Assembly: GCA_045106855.1 (NCBI GenBank)
Contig: JBGCFI010000023.1
Span: 186,001 to 250,000 of the forward strand
DNA from: Granulosicoccus sp045106855
GTDB taxonomy: Bacteria > Pseudomonadota > Gammaproteobacteria > Granulosicoccales > Granulosicoccaceae
DNA length: 64,000 nt
Direction of reading: 5' to 3'
Shown: positions 26,179 through 34,771 of the stretch, one piece after another
How the letters are laid out: each line of letters opens with the position of its first letter
Position numbering within the stretch: the first letter of the stretch is position 1
Program-made: the position numbers and the translations under genes
The notes under the pieces: generated by a model
Told to the model about the DNA's origin: nothing
Seen by the model: only the letters and a program-made list of their open reading frames with translations
The model's database searches: none

Positions 26179-27036
26179 ATGTACAAAGAGGCCGTTAAAG
26201 CAGGCGGATACGCGGTAGTTACCGGAGCAGCTAGCGGTGTTGGCAGGGTGGCAGCTCTGCGATTTGCCGAGGCCGGGTTAGGCGTCATCCTGGCAGACTT
26301 GCCCGAATCTCAGTTGGAAGAAGCCGTGGCAGAGGTCCGTGATCGGGCCGCAGTTGATGTGCAAGTTATAGGCAAGCCAACCGATGTCACCGATGAATCT
26401 TCCATTGAGGCACTGGCAGAGCTATCGTTTGCCACTGGCAACGTGGCCGTTCTGATGAACAATGCCGGTATTGGCGGATTGCCAACCTCCCCATGGTCAG
26501 GAATGGATAACTGGCTTCGACTGCTTGATATAAATTTTCTGGGCGTGCTCAGAGGCGTTCATGCGTTTCTACCCAGAATGATCGAAGCCAAACGCCCTGC
26601 TGTTGTAATAAACACGGGTTCAAAGCAAGGGATCACGACACCACCGGGGAACCCCGGTTACAACATTTCAAAAGCCGCGGTTAGATTATTGACCGAGCAG
26701 ATTGCACATGAACTTCACAGATCCGGGGAGCCAATATCAGCACACCTTTTCGTGCCGGGTTTCACCTACACCGGGATGATTGCAGCCACAATACCGGAGA
26801 AACCAGCTGCCGCATGGACGAGTGAACAGACAGTAGATTATTTCCTCGAACGGATGGCCAACAACGATTTCTACATCCTTTGCCCAGACAACGATGTAGA
26901 CGAAACACGAGATCACCGCAGAGTCGAGTGGTCGTCGCTCGATGTTATTGAAAACCGCCCTGCCTTATCGCGATGGCATTCTGATTATGAAGATGCATTC
27001 AAGGAGTTCGAAAAAAATAGTCGCTCTCCACAATAA
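26179..27036 (+). CDS. Short-chain dehydrogenase/reductase
   Basis: A 285-residue classical SDR. Cofactor motif T15-G-A-A-S-G-V-G22, NNAG near residue 94, catalytic S148 (NTGSKQG) and Y161-N-I-S-K165. An acidic residue in ILADLPES suggests NAD over NADP. The C-terminal ~30 residues are a charged tail. It is the last gene of the peptide-transport operon, 150 bp after the PLP enzyme, and may oxidise a hydroxyl or reduce a keto product of the pathway. The substrate is not readable from sequence. Confidence 0.9.
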   Translation: MYKEAVKAGGYAVVTGAASGVGRVAALRFAEAGLGVILADLPESQLEEAVAEVRDRAAVDVQVIGKPTDVTDESSIEALAELSFATGNVAVLMNNAGIGGLPTSPWSGMDNWLRLLDINFLGVLRGVHAFLPRMIEAKRPAVVINTGSKQGITTPPGNPGYNISKAAVRLLTEQIAHELHRSGEPISAHLFVPGFTYTGMIAATIPEKPAAAWTSEQTVDYFLERMANNDFYILCPDNDVDETRDHRRVEWSSLDVIENRPALSRWHSDYEDAFKEFEKNSRSPQ

Positions 27037-27433
27037 ACCAATCTGACACCTTAACAATTTCATAATAAATCGAACAATTGGTTTAACCATCTCAGCTCAT
27101 CAGTGATGCGAGGTGCAATTCGCCTCGTGGGAGCTGCAATTGATTATTTCGTTAGTTGTCGGACCAGTCGGCAGAGCGTTTCTATCAATTGTGCTCGCTT
27201 CAACTTCCCGATATTATTTGTGACCATCGTACCGAAAGACAGATAACTCAGTTTCATAAGGTCATTGCTTATTGACTTTAAATACTCGTTGCACTTCTCT
27301 TAATCGAGGGCAAAATTCTGATTTTGGGTAAAATGTGAATTAGATATCAAAATCCTTTTGAAATTTTGACTATGCACGGGCGATAGCTACTGCTCTGAGC
27401 ACGATTGCGCATCCTGAAAAACAAGGACACTAT
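27037..27433. other. Intergenic DNA
   Basis: No gene recognised. An AT-rich 7+7 inverted repeat (TCAAAAT/ATTTTGA) lies around 27348-27371, upstream of the lipoprotein gene. No clear terminator for the SDR operon was found. Confidence 0.4.
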
Positions 27434-28297
27434 ATGAGTATGCTGAGCGAGTGTGAGAGTGTGTCGTCCCCTAAATACAAATCACTCGTCCTGGGTATTC
27501 TCAGCGCATTTCTGGTTTCAGGATGCGGGCTGGAGGGGGTTCCACTTGCAGAATCAGAACAACCGCCAGAGCTCGGGCAATCACTTCCAGTTGAAACTGT
27601 TAGCGAATTCACAGCGCTAATCCTATCAGATGGCAGAGTACAATTAATCTGGCCTGAGAAAGCGGGTGCTGCAGAATACTATGTGCTGCGGGACGATGTT
27701 CTAATTGTTATAACGGATGCCTCTCAAAACTATATTATCCTTCCGGCACAAAGTGAAAATACAGAACTGCCTGAGTATGAAATCTTTTCTGTTGATAATA
27801 TTGGACAGATAGAACGCTGGGTCGATGCTCCCGTGGTTCAATTTCAAATAGGGCAGGCACAACCCACAATGCCCGAAGCTGGAATACCTGTAGGCGTTAT
27901 CAATGGCGTCCCAGTGGATCCTCCGGTTGTGGTACCCACCACGGAAATAGATCCCGTTGATCCCGTTGATCCCGTTGATCCCGTTGATCCCGAAGTTGAA
28001 CCAAATCTTGCGCCTGACATCCTTGATACCAGCTACAACTGTGACCCCGTCCTGGAATCTATAGCTTATGTGGTGGGTGACACGGATAGTTTTACATTGG
28101 TTGTGAACGACGAATCCCCATCGACATTACAATTCTCGGTGGATAACAGTTCCCCAGAGACTATAAGTTTATCCGTGGACGAAAACGGCCTCTTCAGTAT
28201 CACCGCTTTAAAAACAGGCGAAGCATATTTATGGCTATCAGTTAGCGACGAGCAAGGACTGGTCGACGAATACGAATTGAGAGCTATCGTTAAATAA
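27434..28297 (+). CDS. Putative lipoprotein with Asp-Pro-Val repeat linker
   Basis: A 287-residue protein of unknown function. A type II signal peptide ends in the lipobox LVSGC (Cys about residue 31), so it should be lipid-anchored. After an acidic, Pro-rich stretch comes a short beta-rich domain (FTALILSDGRVQLIWPEKAG) resembling a fibronectin-III-like module. A linker of DPV repeats encoded by a 9-bp tandem repeat (27950-27994) follows. The C-terminal domain looks Ig/cadherin-like (NDESPSTLQFSVDNSSPET). It stands alone between two operons. Surface or periplasmic location and a binding role are inference. Confidence 0.75.
   Translation: MSMLSECESVSSPKYKSLVLGILSAFLVSGCGLEGVPLAESEQPPELGQSLPVETVSEFTALILSDGRVQLIWPEKAGAAEYYVLRDDVLIVITDASQNYIILPAQSENTELPEYEIFSVDNIGQIERWVDAPVVQFQIGQAQPTMPEAGIPVGVINGVPVDPPVVVPTTEIDPVDPVDPVDPVDPEVEPNLAPDILDTSYNCDPVLESIAYVVGDTDSFTLVVNDESPSTLQFSVDNSSPETISLSVDENGLFSITALKTGEAYLWLSVSDEQGLVDEYELRAIVK
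27950..27994 (+). repeat. 9-bp in-frame tandem repeat (GATCCCGTT)
   Basis: Four exact copies of GATCCCGTT (27950-27985) and a fifth ending in GAA. Each encodes Asp-Pro-Val, so slippage would change linker length without breaking the frame. Confidence 0.9.
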
Positions 28298-29067
28298 AGT
28301 CGCGTTTGCCGGAAAATTTTTTACCCCGCGTGCAGCGAGCGGCGCTAGTTCACCGGAACCGGCGGCCATACCACCACAATGCCCTGCGCTGTAAACTGTT
28401 TTGCAGCTCAGGGCCTTGTGGCCAGGTATCCAGTTGATATATCTCAACAACATGAAGCAATACAATGACCTGCTTACTCGAGGAAAAAGCCAGTACCTTT
28501 ATAGCTCGTTAATACCAACCCACACTCGTTTGTTCGGTGGCCTAAGAGACAGAGCAGTTTTAGCAAATACTTTTGAGTACCAGTTTTCGGTTCAGTCGCA
28601 TCCGTACATTTTACTATCCATAATATCTAGCTTCTTGTGATGAATTTTTAAGCTTTTTCTGAGCTTTTCATTCCATCAAACTCGCTAGGACAGAGACTTA
28701 TTTAAGATGTCTGCCCGACGGTTTTGAACGCGCAGTGGAACTACGTGCCGTTAAACTCTTACGATTTCAGTGTCAGGAAGTCTACGTTCGAACCGCTGAA
28801 AAAACCCAGAATGTATCCTGTGGTTTGTGAACAACAGTGCCAACTATTGAACATGAAAATACATAGACCATCTCGTCAAGTTGGAAAGAAAGCTGGTGTT
28901 GATAAATTGGATAATTAATTTACTCGTCTTCACTCTCACAATTTTCAGGTAAGTGTACGTTATGGATTACATTTATCTCCTAACCCATTTTATAAGAACT
29001 TCCCAAAGTGGATCTAGACTGCAAGCAATCAGTTTAGGACACTTTACACAACAGAACCGCAGACAAT
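28298..29067. other. Long intergenic region, no gene seen
   Basis: About 770 bp without a convincing gene on either strand. It contains a stem-loop at 28381-28414 (GCCCTG-C-GCTG pairing with CAGC-T-CAGGGC, 12-base loop) that may end lipoprotein transcription, although no T-run follows. The rest is AT-rich and unassigned. Confidence 0.5.
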
Positions 29068-29664
29068 TTACTGCAACAACTCCGCCAGCAAACTCAAATC
29101 TGGCAGTGTCAATTTCGACTCATCATTACCCCCACTTTCATTACGCTCGATTTCGTTCATGAGCAAGCTGGCGTATCCGTGAACGATGCTCCAGACCAGA
29201 ATTTCCGCTTGCTCCCGCTTTTCTTCATTTATTTCTCTAGCATTGAACAGAGGATGAACAATGTCTATCAGACGTTGATAGGCTTCACCAGAGCTGGCTT
29301 TTAAACGCGGATTGTCGAAATCCAATGGGGTTGATGAGAACATGAGTTCGAAAAGCCGAGGTTCTTTCAGCGAAAAGTCGATATACGCCTGGCAAACTTT
29401 CTGTAGGCGAATCCTGGGAGGCTCATGTTCAAGCTGAGTGTATGCTGCTTGCAAAGCCGTAGCAAGCTCATCGTAGGCGATCACTGCCAATTCAGTGAGT
29501 AATCCACGTAGTGATTTGAAATGATGGGTGGGGGCTGCATGTGACACACCCGCGTGAGCCGCACACGCACGTAGGCTTAAGCCATGTATTCCCTTTTCAT
29601 TTAGCACGACTCGAGCTGACTGTAACAACGCATTTGCCAGATCACCGTGGTGATAGTCTCCCAT
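29068..29664 (-). CDS. TetR/AcrR-family transcriptional regulator
   Basis: A 198-residue repressor. The N-terminal HTH is HGLSLRACAAHAGVSHAAPT (about residues 27-46) with the recognition-helix end HHFKSLRGLL, and the C-terminal ligand domain is of the TetR_C_33/WHG type. ATG 29664 has a GAGAGAGG site. It is divergent from a two-gene membrane-protein operon, and the intergenic region carries two matching palindromic sites, so it very likely controls that operon and itself. Confidence 0.9.
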   Translation of the reverse strand: MGDYHHGDLANALLQSARVVLNEKGIHGLSLRACAAHAGVSHAAPTHHFKSLRGLLTELAVIAYDELATALQAAYTQLEHEPPRIRLQKVCQAYIDFSLKEPRLFELMFSSTPLDFDNPRLKASSGEAYQRLIDIVHPLFNAREINEEKREQAEILVWSIVHGYASLLMNEIERNESGGNDESKLTLPDLSLLAELLQ

Positions 29665-29715
29665 TAAACCTCTCTCTCCGAATCATGTAGCCCACAGGGT
29701 AAAATACCCCACCAT

Positions 29716-29730
29716 CTTGACATTGTAAAG
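29716..29730. promoter_or_regulatory. TetR operator candidate, copy 1
   Basis: CTTGACATTGTAAAG; its complement matches copy 2 at 13 of 15 positions. It includes a TTGACA that could be a plus-strand -35 element. Confidence 0.55.
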
Positions 29731-29747
29731 TTATTTGAGTAGCCTAT

Positions 29748-29762
29748 CTTTACGATGTAAAG
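29748..29762. promoter_or_regulatory. TetR operator candidate, copy 2
   Basis: CTTTAC-GAT-GTAAAG is a perfect 6+6 inverted repeat 15 bp before the Aba4-like start. Its centre is 32 bp, about three helical turns, from copy 1. Confidence 0.6.
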
Positions 29763-29776
29763 AATGAGGTATCGGA

Positions 29777-30232
29777 ATGTCTTTCGAGCAACTGTTTTCG
29801 TCGGCGAGCACCTTGGCCATGCTGGGGTGGCTCGTCCTGATTTTTCTCCCACGAAAGTGGAAATGGGTAAATGCTATTCCGTCAAGCCTTATTCCACTAG
29901 TTTTGTCCATCTTGTACAGCTATTTAGTCGCACGTTACTTTTTCTCTGCAGAGGGCGGGTTTGATTCCTTGGCAAACGTTCAACAACTGTTTACCTACCC
30001 TGCAGCAGCTTTGGCCGGATGGGTGCACTATCTCGCATTTGATTTGTTTGTCGGTGGTCTTATTGCTAAACAAGCGGATGAGATTGGTGTGTCCCGATTA
30101 ATTCAAACCCCTATATTGCTACTCACATTCATGTTTGGGCCCTTTGGATATTTGTTATTCATGCTGATTAAACCGGCAATGCTGCGGTTTAAGTCAACGG
30201 CCACCGAATCTGAAGCAGGAATAAGTTCATGA
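29777..30232 (+). CDS. Aba4-like (DUF4281) membrane protein
   Basis: A 151-residue integral membrane protein with four hydrophobic segments. The family signature AGWVHYLAFDLFVGGLIA lies near residue 85, and PFGYLLFMLIKP near the end. The family is named after the plant ABA4 protein needed for neoxanthin synthesis; the bacterial members have no settled function, although a carotenoid or lipid link is often suggested. It is the first gene of a two-gene operon, overlapping the next gene by 4 bp, and sits behind the TetR operator sites. Confidence 0.85.
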   Translation: MSFEQLFSSASTLAMLGWLVLIFLPRKWKWVNAIPSSLIPLVLSILYSYLVARYFFSAEGGFDSLANVQQLFTYPAAALAGWVHYLAFDLFVGGLIAKQADEIGVSRLIQTPILLLTFMFGPFGYLLFMLIKPAMLRFKSTATESEAGISS

Positions 30233-31035
30233 GTTTTAACTCTTCGATTTTTTATTCGGACCAGCACAAACATCTGAATATCTGGTGGCAAGGTACACTT
30301 TTTCTATCAGTGTACTTTGCTATAAATTTACACCTGTACGGTTTCGATCAACGCTTATTGGCCGATGAGGCGTTATGGGTTAAACCTATCAAGTTTGAAA
30401 TATCAGTTGTTATCCATTTTATAACGCTCGCTGTTCTAGCCTCTTTACTCAGCCCTGCCAGGCGCAATGGGGCTCTGTGGAAAGCAATGTCATATGTCGT
30501 CGTAGCCGCTGGAATCTTCGAAGTGATGTATATATTTTTACAAGCGTCCAGAGGACGCAAGTCACATTTCAATACTTCTACGGCTGTCGAATCCATTATG
30601 TACAGCTTAATGGGACTCGGTGCCTTGATATTGGTGTTGGGAAGCTTCTATTTAGGGTATCTATTGTTTCGGGAATATCAATCCAAACGCAATCAACCAC
30701 TGCTTATTGCAGCAGCTCTGGGACTCACTATTGGCTCAGTGCTAACACTCGTCATTGCAGGATATATGTCTTCTCAAACAGACAATGGAATCACCGCAAG
30801 TACTTTGGAATCGCTTCGTGTCCCACTTGTCGGATGGTATCTAAATGGTCAGGATCTCAGAATTCCCCATTTCTTCGCGACACATATGATGCAATTGTTA
30901 CCGCTCTATGGATATTGGCTGAGCAAAAAAGATCGAGCTGCTAATGTCATGGTAGAGGCGCGCTTGATCTGGGTAGCAAGTATCTCATGTGTACTGATAA
31001 TGTTGCTTTTTATTCTAGCGGTATTCGTACGTTGA
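30229..31035 (+). CDS. Membrane protein of unknown function
   Basis: A 268-residue protein with about seven hydrophobic segments. I do not recognise the family. Distinctive conserved-looking segments are LLADEALWVKPIKFEISV near residue 45 and LQASRGRKSHFNTSTAVES near residue 105, a charged/polar pair between membrane helices that could form a site. A later motif reads DLRIPHFFATHMMQLLPLYG. It overlaps the Aba4-like gene by 4 bp, so the two probably act together under TetR control. Confidence 0.8.
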   Translation: MSFNSSIFYSDQHKHLNIWWQGTLFLSVYFAINLHLYGFDQRLLADEALWVKPIKFEISVVIHFITLAVLASLLSPARRNGALWKAMSYVVVAAGIFEVMYIFLQASRGRKSHFNTSTAVESIMYSLMGLGALILVLGSFYLGYLLFREYQSKRNQPLLIAAALGLTIGSVLTLVIAGYMSSQTDNGITASTLESLRVPLVGWYLNGQDLRIPHFFATHMMQLLPLYGYWLSKKDRAANVMVEARLIWVASISCVLIMLLFILAVFVR

Positions 31036-31068
31036 ATAGCTTACATCCGGCAATCCCAGCAACATGAA

Positions 31069-31384
31069 TCACCACGCGGCATCAGACTCAGTCGCTTGAC
31101 GAATCAACAATCCGCTCTCTTCTCCCATCAAACTGCCTCGGTTGAAACTGTCGCTATGAAAGCGACTCTTGTATTCTACAAAGAATTCCAACAAGTCAAC
31201 ACGTAACTTAATTTCGCGAGGAATATATGGCGATAGTGTAAATCCACCCACTTCGCGCTCGTCGGTAATTGCAACGCTATCCGGGACAACGAATGGAATT
31301 GTTATAGTTTTGTGATCTTTGGGCTTCGCGGCTTCGGTAGATTCCCCATGTCGACTCTCTTCGACGTCACCACGGAAAATCTAC
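31069..31384 (-). pseudogene. Possible gene remnant or unrecognised small gene
   Basis: An open frame of about 105 codons between an in-frame TAG (above 31384) and the stop at 31069. The only usual start is GTG 31251, which would give 60 residues (GGFTLSPYIPREIKLRVDLL...), yet the coding-like character extends above it (for example KTITIPFVVPDSVAITDE). It reads like the C-terminal part of a protein whose N-terminus is lost. It overlaps the leader of the spondin-domain gene in antisense. It could also be chance. Confidence 0.3.
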
Positions 31385-31386
31385 CC

Positions 31387-32073
31387 ATGAAGACACACAA
31401 CCCAATCACAAGAAAGAGCATCACACTCCTTGCAGGCGCAATGATACTTGGCACAAGCGCAATGGCCCAGGCGAGCAACTACCATCGCGAGTTCCGTTTT
31501 AGTGTCACAATTACCAACATTACGAAAGCCGTTCAATTCACGCCCATCGCTGCCGCCACGCACAACCGTGGTATTGCACTGTTCGAACTCGGTGAGGCTG
31601 CCAGTACGCCACTTGCCGACGTTGCCGAAAGCGGCGATACGACGGCACTCATTGCCGAGCTCAATAACAGTAACGCCGTGGCAGGTGTCGCCAGCACAGA
31701 AGGGCTGCTGCAGCCTGGCGCCAGTACCACATTCGAGATCACAACAGCACGTCGCAACAATCTGTTCAGCATGGCCGCAATGCTTTTGCCAACCAATGAC
31801 ACATTTGTGGCGCTTAATTCAGTTCAGCTGCCACGCAGGGGATCGCGTACTTACCTCGCCGAGGCGTACGACGCTGGCAGCGAGCCGAATGACGAAATCT
31901 GCGCGAATATTCCAGGACCGTTCTGTGGTGGTGAAGGCCGCTCATTAGATGACTCGAATGCTGAGGGATTTGTTCATATAGCCAACGGCATTCACGGTAT
32001 CGCTAACGTCCCGGAACAAACCTATGACTGGCGAAGTGCCGTAGCCGAAGTCACCATTACACGCCTGCGTTAA
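31387..32073 (+). CDS. Spondin-domain secreted protein
   Basis: A ~228-residue protein with a signal peptide (LLAGAMILGTSAMAQAS) and a Spondin_N-type domain: FRFSVTITNITKAVQFTPI at the start, HNRGIALFELGEAAS, LLQPGASTTFEI and FSMAAMLLPTNDTFVAL are the family landmarks. Bacterial members are small periplasmic or extracellular proteins of unclear role. The ATG at 31387 starts MKTHNPITRKS and is preferred because the signal peptide follows directly; earlier in-frame starts add an unlikely leader. The two-component pair downstream is on the same strand ~140 bp away and may be connected. Confidence 0.85.
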   Translation: MKTHNPITRKSITLLAGAMILGTSAMAQASNYHREFRFSVTITNITKAVQFTPIAAATHNRGIALFELGEAASTPLADVAESGDTTALIAELNNSNAVAGVASTEGLLQPGASTTFEITTARRNNLFSMAAMLLPTNDTFVALNSVQLPRRGSRTYLAEAYDAGSEPNDEICANIPGPFCGGEGRSLDDSNAEGFVHIANGIHGIANVPEQTYDWRSAVAEVTITRLR

Positions 32074-32215
32074 GTCATATCAAACCGTGAACAATTTTAC
32101 CGGTTAGTGACCCAATCGTGCGGCACGACCATTAGCGAATGCATCGATCTTGTCGCGTCGCACGATCTTAACCCCCACAACGGAAACTTGTACCGATTTT
32201 CACACTCAGACCTTC

Positions 32216-32968
32216 ATGACACGTCGTATACTTATCATTGAGGACGAGGCAAGCATCGCAGAATTGCTCCGCTTGCATCTTCAGGATGCCAATAATGAGG
32301 TCATTCACGTAAGCGACGGCGTAGTTGGCTTGACAATGGCCGTCCAGCAACGTTGGGATCTCGTCCTTCTCGATCTAGGCCTGCCGCGTTGCGATGGACT
32401 GGATATCTGCCAGCGGGTTCGCAAGCTGCACCCGGAAACCCCTATCGTCGTCGTCACCGCGCGAGGCTCCGAAGCCGATCGTATCCAAGGACTGGATATG
32501 GGAGCGGACGACTATGTGACAAAGCCATTCAGCGTCTCAGAGCTTGTCGCTCGTATCAATGCGCTTATGCGCCGCGTGGAAGTCCTGAGCCAAGCGCCAA
32601 AACCTGACATCATTACCGTTGGCGACATTACCCTCGATATGCGCGCCCACACCGCTCATATCGGCGGGGCATATGTACAACTGACCGCGCGCGAATTTGT
32701 ACTGCTTGCCCACTTCGCGCGACATCCGGGCCGTGCGTTCAAACGAGTGGAACTTCTCGAAGCCGTATGGGGAAACAGTCATGACGGCTATTTCCATACG
32801 GTTAACTCGCACATCAACCGGCTGCGTGCAAAAATTGAAGTGGACCCAACACGACCTCGCCTGATTACTACGGTTTGGGGCGTGGGATACAAACTGTCAC
32901 CGGACGCTGGCAATCACAGGACGCAGGCTGGTGACCTGGTCACGAACGTGTCGACTTTCAAGGTATGA
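32216..32968 (+). CDS. Two-component response regulator, OmpR/PhoB family
   Basis: A ~250-residue regulator. The receiver domain has the acidic pair E9-D10, phosphorylation site D53 (LVLLDLGLPRCDG), T/S near VVVTARGS and K in TKPFS. The C-terminal winged helix has LTAREFVLLAHFARHPGRAF, NSHINRLRAKIE and TVWGVGYKL. The ATG at 32216 (MTRRILIIEDE) aligns with the family start. It overlaps the sensor kinase by 4 bp. Confidence 0.93.
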   Translation: MTRRILIIEDEASIAELLRLHLQDANNEVIHVSDGVVGLTMAVQQRWDLVLLDLGLPRCDGLDICQRVRKLHPETPIVVVTARGSEADRIQGLDMGADDYVTKPFSVSELVARINALMRRVEVLSQAPKPDIITVGDITLDMRAHTAHIGGAYVQLTAREFVLLAHFARHPGRAFKRVELLEAVWGNSHDGYFHTVNSHINRLRAKIEVDPTRPRLITTVWGVGYKLSPDAGNHRTQAGDLVTNVSTFKV

Positions 32969-34557
32969 GTCTGTACATTCGCCTGTCACTGGTTTTCCTT
33001 GTGACATTACTGATACTTGGTGTTTTTAGCCTCTGGATTGCAGAGCGCAGTGCACGAAACTACTTCCTTGAATTTACACAGCGCCTCAATGCTCCAATAG
33101 CGATGTACATGGCCGAAAACGCAGGACTTGTGGTTGACGGCGCACTAGATCACCAGGCACTTAACTCACTGGCAGAACACGTCATGATGGTCAATCCCAG
33201 CGTGGAGGTCTATGTTCTCGACTTGCAAGGGTTTGTGATGGCCCAGGCAGCGAGTGCGAACGTGATTGCCCAGCCCCGCGTCTCCATGCAGCCGATACGA
33301 GAAGCTATACGATTAAACACCCCCTCCACTGTTGTCCTAAATGATAATCCTACGCTAAGCGATACAGAACCAGTTAACGAGGCAGCGGAGAATCAGTTTT
33401 CCGGCACACTACTCGGTGACAACCCGCTTGATCCTAATGACCAACGACCATTCTCCGTGCACCCCCTCCAAGCCGACGGGAAAACTATTGGCTATATCTA
33501 TGCATTACTCGCTGGACGCGAACACCAGACCTTACTTAGCGCCATTCGCTCTAGCCATACCCTGCGCGATCTAGTCTGGATACTGAGCGGCGTTCTCGTT
33601 CTTGCAGGGGTCGCAGGCTCGGTGGTGTTTTTCAGCTTGACCAGGCGTCTACGTGGCTTGACCCGACATGTACAAGCGGCGAGCACAGCGACACAATTGC
33701 TCGGACCCGGTTCCAACTTACCTATCAAAACGAGGCAGCAACGTTTGTTCAGTACGTACGACGAAATCGACGAATTGACCGCAGCGTACGATAACATGGC
33801 AATAAAGCTTCAATCGCAGTACCAAAGCCTGGAGAAGAAAGATCGAATCAGACGCGAGTTGATTGCTAACATTTCCCATGACTTGCGTACACCACTAACA
33901 ACATTGCAGGGCTACCTTGAAACGGTGATTCTCAAACGCGGCAGTCTGAATGAGTCAGTGGAACATCGATATCTCGCTATCGCTCATAAGAACTGTAAGC
34001 GACTTAGACGACTGGTGTCAGAATTATTCGAGCTGTCGAAGTTGGACTCAGAAGAATACGAACTGGATAGCGAAGTATTCTCACTGCTCGAACTTGCACA
34101 CGATGCATTGCAAGATCTTACACCGCAGGCTGAAAAACGTAAAATTACGCTCACTGTAAATAACCGAACCCGGGATGATGAGCCGATTGACGTCAATGCT
34201 GACATCGCCCTGGTTCATCGCGCACTTGAGAACTTGTTGAACAATGCGCTACGCCATGCCCCTAGTGGTGGAAATATCAGCATCGATATCGTACGCATCA
34301 ACAATGAACGAATCAATATTGCAGTCATTGATGATGGTGATGGAATGGCACACCACGACGCCCAATTAGCCTTTGAACCTCGCTTTCGAGCAGACACCGA
34401 TTCGGCTAGCAAGAACGATGACGAGGAGTTCGGGCATGCTGGACTCGGTCTCGCAATCGTAAAGAGCATTGTAAAATTACACGGTTGCGATATATCACTG
34501 GAGACCAAACCCGGCTGCGGGGCGCGCTTTGGGTTCTCTTTGCCTGCTGCGGCTTAA
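32965..34557 (+). CDS. Sensor histidine kinase
   Basis: A 530-residue membrane kinase. TM1 at about residues 7-27, a ~170-residue periplasmic sensor region, TM2 at about 200-222, then a HAMP region. The HisKA domain has H305 in NISHDLRTPL. The ATPase domain has the N-box NLLNNALRHAP, the G1 box DDGDGM and the G2 box GHAGLGLAIVKSI. It is coupled to the response regulator by a 4-bp overlap. The periplasmic domain shows no family I can name, so the signal is unknown; the secreted spondin-domain protein just upstream is a candidate partner or target. Confidence 0.93.
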   Translation: MSLYIRLSLVFLVTLLILGVFSLWIAERSARNYFLEFTQRLNAPIAMYMAENAGLVVDGALDHQALNSLAEHVMMVNPSVEVYVLDLQGFVMAQAASANVIAQPRVSMQPIREAIRLNTPSTVVLNDNPTLSDTEPVNEAAENQFSGTLLGDNPLDPNDQRPFSVHPLQADGKTIGYIYALLAGREHQTLLSAIRSSHTLRDLVWILSGVLVLAGVAGSVVFFSLTRRLRGLTRHVQAASTATQLLGPGSNLPIKTRQQRLFSTYDEIDELTAAYDNMAIKLQSQYQSLEKKDRIRRELIANISHDLRTPLTTLQGYLETVILKRGSLNESVEHRYLAIAHKNCKRLRRLVSELFELSKLDSEEYELDSEVFSLLELAHDALQDLTPQAEKRKITLTVNNRTRDDEPIDVNADIALVHRALENLLNNALRHAPSGGNISIDIVRINNERINIAVIDDGDGMAHHDAQLAFEPRFRADTDSASKNDDEEFGHAGLGLAIVKSIVKLHGCDISLETKPGCGARFGFSLPAAA

Positions 34558-34723
34558 AGATGATAATAGTGCTGGTCGCAAACTGCCGCTGCTAGTCCGG
34601 AACGGCGGCTTCAGGAGCAGCTGAGCGTGGTTGCCAGAGTCGACGATTGTTGTTGTTGAATTACTAGCTTTTTACTTTATCTCAACTCGCCAAATCACAG
34701 TTGAATCATAAATACAGTTGGTC

Positions 34724-34751
34724 TTGACACTAAAAAAAGAACTGTTATTTT
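34724..34751 (+). promoter_or_regulatory. Sigma-70-like promoter pointing into the antisense of the XRE gene
   Basis: TTGACA (34724-34729), 16-bp spacer, TATTTT (34746-34751). No plus-strand gene follows; transcription would run antisense to the XRE/zinc-ribbon gene that ends at 34772. It could be fortuitous in this AT-rich spacer. Confidence 0.3.
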
Positions 34752-34771
34752 CAACAAGCCGGTGTAGAAAC

